Below the pieces are notes generated by a model. That model was not told the origin of the DNA and searched no databases. It worked only from the letters and a program-made list of their open reading frames with translations. A stretch of DNA of 64,000 nt, taken from Gyrodactylus bullatarudis. Lineage: Eukaryota > Platyhelminthes > Monogenea > Gyrodactylidea > Gyrodactylidae. The stretch is from contig SSNU01000119.1 of assembly GCA_012064415.1 (NCBI GenBank), positions 248,001 through 312,000 of the forward strand, in the 5' to 3' direction. Below, one piece after another: positions 1-12,300 of this stretch. Each line of letters starts with the position of its first letter. The first letter of the stretch is position 1. Made by a program: the position numbers and the translations under genes.

Positions 1-107
1 GATCAGTTGTATCTGTTATAAAAATAGGGAGAGAATAAAATTCACATCAACCATCTACATAAAAGCATATCTACACAATATTCACTAAGCTAATTGATAT
101 GATGAAG

Positions 108-771
108 TTGGGAATCTATAGTTTTTATGAAAATCTCGATATTTTCATCAAGAATTCGAATTATTTAAAGATTTTTTGGAATTCTACGCATGCTTCCCAC
201 TTTTACCAGTTGAAGAAAAAAAATTATTTTTTATGAAAAACATGGTCATTTTTCAAATTCCCATTTAGCTCCAAAATCCCATTTTTTCGAACTTTGAACC
301 GAAAATTTTACTTGATTCGAAAGTTGGAGGCTGATCGACAAGAAAATCAATTCAACGAAATCTTATCTGATGAATAACCTCATCATCGTTTGGGATTTCG
401 ATTTTTTGATCATTTTCACTACTTAAAAATCAATGAAACTTCGATAATTCAAAAATCTCTCAAAAATGGGGTAACTCTCGGTTATTTGACGGTGCTATTC
501 AGCTTTCTTGTCTAATCTAGATGCTGAAAAACCTCTTTCGATCAGCCTCCAACTTTCGAATCAAGTAAAATTTTCGGTTCAAAGTTCGAAAAAATGGGAT
601 TTTGGAGCTAAATGGGAATTTGAAAAATGACCATGTTTTTCATAAAAAATAATTTTTTTTCTTCAACTGGTAAAAGTGGGCAACATGCGTAGAATTCCAA
701 AAAATCTTTAAATAATTCGAATTCTTGATGAAAATATCGAGATTTTCATAAAAACCATTGATTCCCGACTG
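108..771. repeat. Foldback element, family FB1 copy 1 (arms about 235 bp)
   Basis: Bases about 109-343 recur in inverted orientation at about 533-770 with only a few mismatches (for example the arm tips read GTTGGGAATC and GATTCCCGAC), around a loop of about 190 bp. The transcript of either strand would fold into a long hairpin. No coding capacity and no clear target-site duplication. Related, more diverged copies lie at 14143-14508 and 58095-58377. It sits in the intron following the last visible MAGUK exon. Confidence 0.9.
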
Positions 772-779
772 GATCATTT

Positions 780-1010
780 TTTAATCACTAAATAGGTTAT
801 CTTTGAATCTTTAGTTGATAGAGTTAAGGCGATTGTATACTTGAATTCTACAGTTATGATTACTCGATTTCAGTTAACTTAATTTCTATATAGAGCTGAA
901 ATCTTTGTGTATTTCAGAAGATTAATAGATTTTCTATCGAATAATAAAGAGTTGATGGAATGATAGGCAATCGAAATACAATCCAGTATGACTTTATAAA
1001 GGATAAAGAT
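780..1010. repeat. Dispersed repeat, family R ('ACGCTGATT' family) fragment
   Basis: Stretches such as GATAGAGTTAAGGCGATTG...TTGAATTC and GATTAATAGATTTTCTATCGAAT reappear in the same order at about 24640-25000, with substitutions and small gaps. Non-coding relic. Confidence 0.6.
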
Positions 1011-1041
1011 GAAACAGGTTCAAAAGACATGTTCAACTAAC

Positions 1042-4000
1042 CAGTTAGGGGTATACAGAATCTTTTGGGATCTCGTTGACTAAGGAATCGTTTGAGGGTC
1101 CTCTTACCGACACCATTGGGTCCAATCAAGACGAGACAAGGCAGATTACAAGGAGGCCATGGAACAACTTCTTCATAAATCCATAGATCACTTCTGACTA
1201 ACAGTGCTGATGAGAAATATTTATTTCAAAAACAAGTGTGTGAATTTCATTTAATTAAACAACAAGCAAAGGTTTTTTAGGTTTAGTATATTAGAAGTAT
1301 ATCACAAGCAATTTGATTCGTTTAAAGCTTTTTGTACGATTATATCAGATAACTGTGAAATATTCTTGAAGAGTACAAAACGGTGCATTTATTGAAACAG
1401 TTTTGTGAGTGTGCAAACATAGGGTTTAAACATATAAAATGGTTTGTACCTCTAGCATGAATGAATTACTTACCATCTTTTTCTAGAGTTCAAGAAGATG
1501 AACAAATTAATAGGTTGTTACTCTGACAACTTGAGAACTTTTGTCTGGAAGATGAAAAGAGAAAAAAACTCACGTGATGGCTCTGAGGCAGAGAAAAAGA
1601 TTTTCTTTGATTTGGTCTTCTTCGTTGCTGTAATGGAACGAATAACTTAAGAAAACCAAGAGCGATAAATCATGGAAATGATGGAGAGACGTACCATTCT
1701 TTGATGCCTGCCTCTTCTCCTCCAGCATTAGGGAAGGAATCAGACGAGCTTTTCCGTTTGGTTCGTTTAAGCGGCGAACTTGCCACCAATCGGGATCTTG
1801 TGAGTTGACTAACTCCAAAATTTCACCGCACTTGAAGGCCATGCCGACATCACCGGCTGGCATAAGTTTATCTTGAGCAGGATCATATGATATGTAGGTT
1901 TTAATGAAAACCTATGAGAAAAATTTCAAAATCAATTTTTCAAGAAGTGGAATGACAAATTAGGCCCCGATTAGTATGGATTAGATACAAAATTTATTAA
2001 GAGAAATAAATAAAAAAGTCTTTCAACCTTCAAATGCTCATATCTCTACGAGATAAGACCAGAAAGTTGATATAGATTAACAAAACTTGTTATCTCATCT
2101 AGAGTTGATATGAGAATTTACAAGAAGCTCAAATTTTTTCCAAGGAAGACATATTTTTTGTTTAATCCCCTGTCAAAATTAAATTCTTAAGGGTACGAAC
2201 GTGATAGAACCAGTTCTGAACTAGTTCAAGAATTTCATACAAATGATTTTTTTTCGTTCTACTTTTGTTTAAGAATTAGAATTTGTACACCAATTCAAAA
2301 TATTTTCTTAAAGATACCAACAACAATCCACTGCCAGATGACAAAAATTTGCACAAAACTTGTCATTAACAAACATTCAATCGAGTTTTATCAATTTTTC
2401 TGAATTTGTAATAATACCTCATTTACAACCCGAACTGAAAGACTGAAATAGACAATGAATCTATCAGTTTAACGCAATTTCTTTAATAAATCATTCGATA
2501 GAAATTTTCCATCCTCACTAATTTACCACTGATTATTAAATAGTTTTGAAACAAAATATTTCGGTTTTTTGATTTCAATCATTTCTTCATTTTCTCCGAA
2601 AACGCGCAATAAATGAATGTTACAATCAGTTCGTACCCTTATAAATTCTCATCCTCATATCAACCCTAGTTTGAGATTAATCATGGTGGAATGGGAAGCG
2701 AAAAATCAAATCCATTGCAATAAAAATGAAAAGCAACGAGATAATTGGAATAAATCAATCGGGAGAACTTTGAATGGGGGTTTGGAAATGAAAATATTGA
2801 TGAGATGAAAGGATAAATAGCAAGTTACCTTGTGATTCTATGGTATCCGATTGAGGGGAAAAATTAGTATAATTTTGAAATTTCCGCCAGAATTTTTAAA
2901 CAAACAAATTTTTTCTCATTGTATATTAAATTATCGATTACATTTGTTCAAAAATGAAAAGGCACGAAAACAAACTTTATTGGAGGATCTTGATTTATTT
3001 GCCAAGTGAGCACGCATTATACCCTTGGCGGGAGCCTTGACGACAAGCTGAACGTCATTCACATTGGAACTGGATTTGATCAGACTGAGAGCCTGTTCGA
3101 GACGATTAATCTCTTTCCCATTGAAGCTAACAAGAGTATCTCCGGGATATAAAAGGCCAGAACGATCAGCAAGAGATCCGGCCATAATTCTTTGGATGAT
3201 TACATCATTGGAGACGGGCGGTGAAGTAGTAAATAAATCGAGATCAGTTTCTGGGTCCTTCATGGATATTGTAAAGCCGAGAGGTTCTTGGAATTGTTCC
3301 CTCCTCAACTGGACAAGTCTCGGTTTCCCAGGAGTTGGAAGGATTCTTTCTATTTCGGCAGCAGTCAGATTTGACATTCGGTCTGAGGAATATTTGCGTT
3401 GGCTCTTTGGACCGACTGATGAAGCTCCTAGATAAGAGAAAGTAAAACTCTAAGCGTGAAAGTGAAGGACGACACCTACGATCATAATTTTCTTTGTCTT
3501 CGAGAAAAGATCCATTGGGAGATCTCGGATTGGCCAGGGGAGAGGTAGGGATCTGAGACCTATTTCGAGCGGTCGTAACATTCTCTGGGTTATCATAAGA
3601 ATTCTTTCTGGAAGATGGATTCGAATTATTCGGCATGACGGGGAAACCATTCTGACTGGAAGCCGATGTCCTCTGTTGAGCATATTAACATCAAATTTGT
3701 TAATTTGATTCTTTAAATGGATAGAAACTCACTCTTGAAGTTGGCATCGCTTGAGTAGGGTCGAAGGAATTTTCCGATTCTTCATATCGCCTGAAGGAGG
3801 TCTAATAGGATAAGAAGTAATCTGAGTTCCCCTCTCTACAGAGACCTTTATCAGAGGTGACTCACTTTTGGACCTGTAGCATGGTCAACCTCAGCATACT
3901 CGATTGGCTTCTCTGAGTATGCGTTCAATTTGTTTCCATAGCGAGAAACAGGGATTGGAGTCTATTTAGATTGATTTAGAGGTGTTATTTCCAAGAAAAT

Positions 4001-5517
4001 GAAAAATCACAGGGAAACTAACTGTCTCTTCTTCGCTAGAGAAGGCTTTAGGGCTAATGGAAGTTCTCAAGGTTTCCACTGGGGGTTTAATCAAAGGTTT
4101 AACTCCAATACCGCCACCAGATGCAAGTTGGCTTTCCAACCTCTTGGCAGCATCGCGTACCTTACTGCCTGGTTTATTCTCCTGCTTGGTGGAGGTTGGG
4201 AATACGTCCCTCGGTGTAGCCACATTCACTTTTTTTGTTTCTGGCCATTTTTCAATGTAGATATCTTGCCAGACGGAGAAATCATCCGAATCCATTGGGG
4301 TTTCATATCGCTCGTTGGCAACGTCGTCACAGGCCAAGAGGAATTGCTGGAATGAAATGGCAATTAGTATATATATTATGATACAGTAACCATGTATGGA
4401 ATTGATTTGAGAAACAATGTGAGCATAACCTACTTTATCGAGAGACATTGTAGAACTAAACCATTTGATGCAATATTATGTATATTTATATAGATAGATA
4501 TAACTAGCAATTTCTATCATAATATTTACATACAAAGAGTGAAACTACGAAGAATTGTAAATCATTCCGGTTACACTAAATAAATGTAAACCAATTGTAA
4601 CAGTAGAGAGAAAGAGATTGGGAAACCTTGAATTGGAATCCAACCTAGATGCAAGCCAGACATTCTGAGTAAAAGGATGATCAAGATACAAAGAGAACAG
4701 AGCTGAAAAGAACTGAGCAGTATGCATGCAAAAACTTACATGACGAAACCCTTAGGATATATACTAATATATCAAGTATGGTACTCTTTCCAAAAATAAA
4801 TCAAGTTCATGGTTACTTACACGAATATTATCATCAGCTAAAAGATCATAGAGCTCATGGGCTTCAGGTTGATCGTTTGGATTTGTATACATAACAAAGG
4901 CTTCAAGGTCTGTCCAGACATCCGACAAGAGTTCCAGACAATTGCGCTCAATTAACCTCTTGGGCCGGACATATTCCGCAAGACTTTCGAATTTCCCGTC
5001 AGCATTTGGGACAATAATATCGTCGGTAATCTTGAGGTGGAAGAAATAAATCAAAGAAGGGATAGTTACCTGGAGGAGGTTTTTAACTTCGGGGTTTTGC
5101 ATAAACTCTCTGAGAAAATTCAAGTCTTTCCTTGGCATTGACTGGAGGAGGTCTGGCTGCTTCTCAAGACTCTGCATGACAAGCCGATGTGCCACTAAGA
5201 GAGAGATCAGAATTTAAATTGTGTGGACATTTTGAAGAGGAAAAACAAGTATCGATTACATCACATGAAGTGGAACATAAACTGACAAAAGCAAATGTTT
5301 TCCTTGAAGCCCTTTTTTCTCTGTTCATGTGAGCAATTAAAAGTATTCACATTAATCTATCTATTGATGATACTAAATAGCAAGACACAGAGGGAAAAAA
5401 GTATCAAAATTAATTTGAATAGGATACAGTGAAATAGACAAAGAAAAGTGCTCCAGAGAAAGAGAGAGAGTGGACACTTGAGAAGCACTCACTTTGGTTC
5501 CTTGGCTTCCTTATCAT
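1042..5517 (-). CDS. vari: MAGUK scaffold, MPP2/MPP6 (Varicose)-like; 5' ten coding exons, 3' end outside window
   Basis: Membrane-associated guanylate kinase scaffold expected at cell junctions or the cell cortex. Coding exons on the minus strand, read from the start: 5517-5493, 5194-5070, 5030-4821, 4346-4023, 3961-3866, 3801-3733, 3672-3480, 3427-2976, 1911-1695, 1197-1042; all phases join, giving 622 codons. Seen: L27-type helices at about residues 10-150 (FLREFMQNPEVKNLL and later LLACDDVANERYETP, the latter close to the SL.THDSVASK.YETP segment of MPP2/6), a Ser/Pro-rich linker, PDZ at about 381-475, SH3 at about 499-560 with DPDWWQV and the MPP2/6-type LIPS..LEEKR hook, then the start of the guanylate kinase domain with LIGPNGVGKRTLKRF. 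The rest of that domain lies beyond base 1 after a GTTAGT donor. The first Met at 5517 is chosen because its 25-nt exon splices in phase; the junction itself makes a second in-frame ATG. The L27-to-PDZ linker (about 230 residues) is much longer than in vertebrate MPP2/6. Family call is strong, exact orthology less so. Confidence 0.88.
1912..2975 (-). other. MAGUK intron between PDZ and SH3 exons, no feature seen
   Basis: About 1.06 kb of AT-rich sequence. The PDZ exon ends at a weak GTTTGT donor and the SH3 exon starts after a TCATAG acceptor. Short chance ORFs only. Confidence 0.6.
5031..5069 (-). other. 39-bp in-frame, stop-free intron in the L27 region of the MAGUK
   Basis: Between ...VKNLLQ and ITDDIIVP the minus strand reads GTAACT...CTCAAG. 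Removal joins the exons in phase 0. Retention would insert 13 residues (VTIPSLIYFFHLK) without a stop. Confidence 0.7.
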
Positions 5518-6344
5518 GATGAAACGATTTCCTTTATTAGTCTGAGTGTTGATTTATCTAAATACATAAAAGGCATTTAACTTGATTGATTTTCATTGGA
5601 CAAAAGTGTTACAGCCAATCATATTTTACTATTGATTATTCCACACATTCATTCAAACATTTCATTGTAGCTGAGACAGACAAATAAAGCTTCACTCTCT
5701 TTTGAACAATAAAATTTTATTAGTTTTGACTTTGTGGAAATTTTTAACACATTACCATGACACCTTCACATATAGAGTGTGTGGAGCAGGGTGGAGGGTG
5801 TAACTGATCTTTGGGTTATTCGGAACAATTCGACAATTATGAAATGAAATAAAGGAACTATTCATAAACTATTCTGTAATCTTTATTATTGTATATTTCA
5901 TTATCATATTGACTGACTATTTCTATGGCTTTGTTTTCTTGATTGGATGAGAAGACATTTTCATAACTTGGTCCATCGGTCCATGATACATTTGACGAAT
6001 TGATAGTTTTAAAAAATGCATAGAAAAAAGGAGTCAAATTCTCATAATAATACAGAAGTGTAGTTTAATTAATTTTATTTAACAGGGATAATACAGTTAT
6101 ATTCAATCGGATACGTTCCCAGCATTGATTCGCTAGTCTAGTTAGTCGTCTGTATCTGTTAGTGTGTATAATAGGAAAATTAAAAATCAAAAAAATTTCA
6201 CGTGAAAGACTGTTTGTCTAGAGTTGGGTCACAGTACATGTTGGGGGAGGGAACACAGTTTTAAATGCTTTTGTTCTCGAAAAAATATGTATAAATAAGT
6301 AAATAGGCAAGAGAATGTGTATGTACAACAATTTATGTATGTTC
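5518..6344. other. Intergenic region between the RUN-domain gene 3' end and the MAGUK start
   Basis: About 830 bp separating two genes on the same (minus) strand. It must hold the 3' UTR of the upstream gene and the promoter and 5' UTR of the MAGUK. I see no convincing TATA box, and no ORF. Confidence 0.5.
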
Positions 6345-9300
6345 TCAACTTCGTGAATTCTTATTGGCCAAAAGATTAGTGACATTAGGCCGGGGAATTC
6401 CTGTTGTAGGGAGGGGGTACCATTGGCTATCGTTACGATCAATATTACTGTGATTATCTGTTGGATAATGATGGGAGGTTTTGCGTTCCATTATTGAGTT
6501 ATCTTGAGCGCTTTCATGGGAATTTGATCGACGAAACTGGAGGAATGAGGGTTTTGAAAATTTCGCACGTGAACCCTGAGGATAAATGACGGCAGTTGAA
6601 GTATTGCTAGTGTTAAATGGAATTGATGTCTGTTGGCCTGGCGTCTGATGTGGAGGCAGGGGTGGAGGAGTGTCACCCTTGATCCGGGATGTTACCGATG
6701 AGAATGATTTCGGAGATGAGTACATTACTTCAGAATTACTCGGGCTACGTTGATGAATGAAATTGTGGACTGCAACCTGTTAGAGTAATGGAAAAATTCA
6801 TGTTAAGCTTTGGCTAGTACCAGAATCAGTGTCTGGATTTATATATACAATGAGACATGATTTGAAAACAACAAAGTCTGAAGGAGACGCCAGATGTAAG
6901 GAAATTCATTCAATGGCTAACACACTTGACGATGATATTGGTGGAAAATCGAAAATCCTACTAGATTTTCCAGCGAATGAACAGGAAGAAATCACTTGAC
7001 ATTTCTACAAGCTAAATTTTAGATTTCAGTCAGTTGGAAAATTACCGAGTTTCGGTATTAATTATAAGATTTTTTTATACTCTGAACAAGGGATCACTAA
7101 ACCAAGTTTGAAAACCCATCAGGAAAGACATCCTGAAAATCCTGAACTTTTCGTAACCAGGTAAACCATGATGATCTATCCCCTTGAGAAATATGCCAAA
7201 TATATCCTATGGGTTTAAAAACCTATTCTTGTTAAGAGTTTTTCAGAGTAAAACAAAGCATCATCCTAGCCTTTTCCATCAGTTGTAGAGAACGGCCTGC
7301 TTTGCAAAACATAGAATTTAACATAAAGCAACGTTGATCTTGTGCAGTATTGAAATAGTATTAAAGGTAAATTGTGTTTCTAAAACTAAAATATGGACAA
7401 AATACAGGGATAAATTAAAGTTGAAGAATAAATAAAAAGTGATTTCTTTGACTATAAAGTTTTTCGCTTGCTACCTGGATATAAATAAATGTATTGGAAA
7501 GCGTTGGTTAGAATTGATTAATTAGAGTTGAGAAGAAATCTGATTGGTTTAATGTTTTGATTGGGCACAGAGGGTTTTTTGAAAAATCTCACGCCAGAAG
7601 AAGACTACGACATGTATGTCCAAACTATTTTAATTAGGCTAGTCTAAATGTTTTTTAATTCTAATCCAAGGTAGAAAGCGAACAACGGTCAATCTATGCC
7701 GAACAGAACTACTATGAAGAACTACTTGGTTAAAAAAATTATGAAAATACTTGCATTTCAAATGAATAATGATACGACTTCTTTTGAAAACAATTCTGAT
7801 AATTGTTCTGGGAAAATAAGTAGATTTGTTCAAACCTACGACCTGTTCTCTTATCCTTTAGAGATCTTGATGAAAACAATAAGAAGTCGGCTGAAGCAAC
7901 TCCTACACAGTTGATCATAATCTAATTATGGCTGAACCTACAATAATTGAAAAGAAAAGTTGAAATATAACGTATATCTACTCTTCTGAGGACCTCAACT
8001 TTCTCGAGAGACCGTCCAAGTTGGCTAATACTCACCAAAGGTTGTTGACAGGACTTACAACTATCGTAAAGTAAGCATTCAGAGTTCAGGTATTGACGAA
8101 TTGTACTGAAAACCTTTTCATTCAGTAAGAAAAATAATCTCTTCTAATTGCATGGAAGACCTGGGAGATATGTTAAAATGAATCTTAAGCATTTTAAACA
8201 AAATTGTGAAAATTTTTGACCGATCAAAATTGTAGCATTTGTGGAGAATGTTAGAAAAATTTCATTTTTAAAACTTATTCCAGAAGCATAAAAATGATAT
8301 TTTGAAACTAAATTTGGTAGGATAACATTAAATTTATCCTTATACAGTGACTGATCAGTGCAATAGAATACAATAGATAGTATGATTGAGTAATCAATAA
8401 ATAAATCATGATGGAAACATGCTTGATGAAACAAGTTCTATAGAGGAAATGTGGTGTATTAGTGTGTGACATGGGACAATGGATAAACATTTTCAACTTT
8501 ATGTAACTGAAAAGCTGAGTTCTCAGCAGGTGATAGAGAGAAATTCTCTCAATACTGTCTACTGTCTTGATATAGAAAATGTCTCTAACCAAAAGTACAG
8601 GCAACAGAACCCAATGTCGAAATGAACAGGATCCAAAGATGAAGTATCGGTAACAGTTTTAATATTGAAATAAAAGCATAAACTAAGGGGCCGAAAAAAC
8701 ATGCCTGAGAATGTTGTGAAAAAAAGTTTATAGAAATTATAGAAGATGAACTAAAAATCAAGAATATTTTGATCTGCTCAAATCATAACTGTGTACACCT
8801 TTTCATCCGTAATAGAAATTGGATAACTCACTATTCATTAGTGATCTATAATGTTAGTGAAATGAAAAAGGAATCAGTAGGCCATCTCTAGCATACATGG
8901 GTAATACAAAAATTGAGGTCTCAACAGAGTGACAAGTTTTTATTGACTACAAAATCAAAAATCCCTGACACTTTTGTAAGAAAGAGCAAATTCTATGAAA
9001 GTAAGGAATTTTTAAAAAACGAATCACTTTTAGGATTTTGTTGATTTCAAAGTGTAAGAAGAATTAAATGTTATTTTTTTCAGGATCACCATTGGCCAAA
9101 GAACACAATTTTTGATAGAACCATAGCATCCTAATTAATTAATTTTCAATGAGTAAAGAGTGTCGAGAAATAGACAGTAGTAATCTGAAAATTCATCTAC
9201 TCTTTTTGTCTCCAAATTCAGACCTTTAAATGACTCACTCTAGAGTCTTGGGGAGTTGTTTTTAGCTGATAGGAACCCTTGTTACCATTAGGTGTATTGG

Positions 9301-12300
9301 GAATATTGTTATTGCTATGGGGAATATGACGGGAAACTTGGACCTGGCCAGACTTGTAGGGTGAGCCGGGACTATCTCGTCGACGTAATTGTGGCAAATG
9401 GCCAGATGAGGTATCCGCAATTGGTTTCATAGCAACGGCAGTTGGTGGATTATTACCAGTGTGATTTTGTCGTTGTGTAACCATGGGACTTGCGTATGTG
9501 GCAGCTTTTTTACTTCGAATTTGATTCTGGGCCTGTTGGCTGTAATTGGTAATAGTTCGAGTTGCCTTTATCTAGTGAGAAAATGTTTCAAAAATTTTTT
9601 ACGCTAGCCATGATTGCATCATTAGAACCACTAATCACAATATATAAAGTTGATATATATTTTATCGACTTAAAAATAAGAGAGCGGTCAAATGATTTTT
9701 TTTGAGATGAAATTTAGACAAGAAACCCAGTTATTCCCATTTAAGACCCGCTCAGTTTGAAGGATTTAGATAAATCAAAAATTAATTCATTTTTAAGCAG
9801 TAAAATGATCAAGAAATTGAATCTCGACTCCTTCTATTAACCCTTCATGTCCCAAATTATTTTTTTTCATCACACAAATGAGAAAATTTGCAATCTAACC
9901 AAAATAATTACGCTGATTCTGAATTTGAATTCCTTTTTATAAGCCGACTTATCATTTCAAAGATAATAGAGGTTAAAATAGGCATTTTTTGGCTCTAAAA
10001 CCAGTTATCTTCCAAACTCTGAGAGATATCGAGCAGCCGATTGCATACTTGAAAGTTATTGTTTTACGATAGAAAGTTATTTCATTTTTTTTAAGACATC
10101 AGCAAATAGGTTTCCAAAAAAACGTTCTAAATATTTTTAGAATATTTGACAACATTTTCAAAAAATCACCCTTCTTCAAGTAACTATGGTGTGCATCAGT
10201 GAAAAGCTATCTTTATGAATTATACATAATTTTGTAAATTTCCTTTCTAATGAGGGGTGGAAAAAGTATCTTTAACTATCTTTTAGTTAAAATTATCGCT
10301 CGAGAAAGAGTTGTGTTCTGGTGGTTAATAATCAGACGAAATGTATCTTTACTTGATAGGTCTATATTAGGGTTTAATTCTATGCATTTATATCTGAAAT
10401 CATCAAATGACCCTACTCACTTTTGAACTGTTATTATTGTTAGTGTCCTGGCTGACGGCTTGAGGTTTAGTCTGCCGGTTAATGCTAGCTGCAGTTGCTT
10501 GCATAAAGTTTGCAGATTTACCACTATGAGAGCTGATGGTTGTGTTGACACTGCTCACAGTTGACTGGTTAATTGAGCCTGTTCCACTATTGCCGGTGGG
10601 CGGATTGAACCTAGGGATAAATCGAATTTGGTTAAAGATGATGATGATGATGAGGATAATTCCTAACCGTTTCGTTGTCGATGGACTACTCATAAGTTCT
10701 ATCGGACAGCGAAAGGGCTATGATTTTTCATCAGTCATATGGAAAAATACTAACTAGAATTTGGCCAAGTAGAAACCAAAACCTCTTACTTTTTATTCTT
10801 AAAATTTATCCTAGAAAATAAAAATAATTCATCAGACACTTTTGTCAAGTGTATTCTATGGAGACAATTGAAATAGTACTTTTTTTCTTAAAATATGTGT
10901 GTAAAATAAATAGATAAAGAAAATGCCGACATAAACTGCCGACAAAGATGGAAGATGAGAATGAACTGACCCATTGGCAATTTTTGTCTTGTTCGGCGTC
11001 GTCTGGGGTTTCGTCATTGAGGTAGGTGTAACATTCGAGTTGTTTGTCGAAGATGAAGGTTTCTTAATCTCAATTTCCAATTGCAGGTCAAATGTGTAGA
11101 CGAGGAGTTGCTCCAAATGTGTCATGAGATCTGCGTAGAGGCCGCGTTGGGTGGTCTTGCATTGACGGAGGAAGGCTCCATCACAGTAGTATCTCTTGAG
11201 GAGATAGTCATTAACGATGATTGCGTTAAGCCACATTGGTAACGCTTTCAATCTAGGTGGGAATAAAAAATAAGATCATGAAAGGCATAAATAATTGCCA
11301 TATCACTGATAACAATTAACTCTTGATATGTTGGGAGAAGCTTACTTTAAACAAGATATCACAAAGGCTTTAAATTTCAATTTTTCATTAGTTGTCGTAG
11401 TGGAGATTGCTTTGACTTCGTTGATGGCTTCACAGAGGACATGATAGGCAACACCAGCTGGACAAGAACCTAAATAGTAATAATATAATATAAATAGTTT
11501 GGATAATATACAGTATATTGAACTGAAAATTTTGATTTTAACCATAGATTTCGATATTTTGATTTAGTTTACAGCTTAAACATTACAGTACAGTTATTAT
11601 TCGGAGATTTCTGACTAATAGTCATGATAGGTTTAAGAACAAACCAAGTTGATCGCCTAATGAAAAAAATATAAAATCAGAATACAAAAGATGTCCCATG
11701 TTTTTTTAACCTTCTCCTAATACTTAGCATTTGTAATGGAATCCGGAGAGAATGAAAGACTTATTAGTCATATCGTATCTACAACCTTTAACAGTTAATA
11801 GTGTGGATAGAAAGTGAACAATGTGAAGAGGTAGTAGGCATAACCACCATCAATACATAATGTGCCTTTTCTTGGGGATAAAAGAGGAGAACGAGTATTT
11901 GGCATTTAGAGGTTGTACATAAAGAAAAATTTTCTGAATCAAGAAAAAGAGCAAACGATTGTGTATGTGTAGGGGGGGGGGGTGAGGTTGTATGAAGGAG
12001 AAACCCGTCACTAGAAGAAACAATAATTATTCATGGGGTTATATCTGTATTTTCAAGGCAGATAAATAATAGTAATTCGATAAATCAATGGGAAAACTAT
12101 CATGAGATTCACATTTCTTATCATTCCCACCGTTTTTTAATGTTGTCAGGAACTGGGAAAGAAGTAAAAGAAACAATATCGGTTAGTTATCTTTCCCCTG
12201 CATAGTCATCAAATGTAGATAAGACAGAGTTCTTAACCTTACATGTCCCAAATTATTCATTTTTAGTAAGGTTGCTAAAATAATTCCAATGATTCCGAAT

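Noticed and set aside
4545..4727. Minus-strand ORF in a MAGUK intron
   Set aside because: The 4821 and 4346 exon edges join in phase and match the L27 domain without it.
8144..8604. Two overlapping minus-strand ORFs of about 97 codons
   Set aside because: They lie in a RUN-gene intron whose flanking exons already join in phase, and show no domain.
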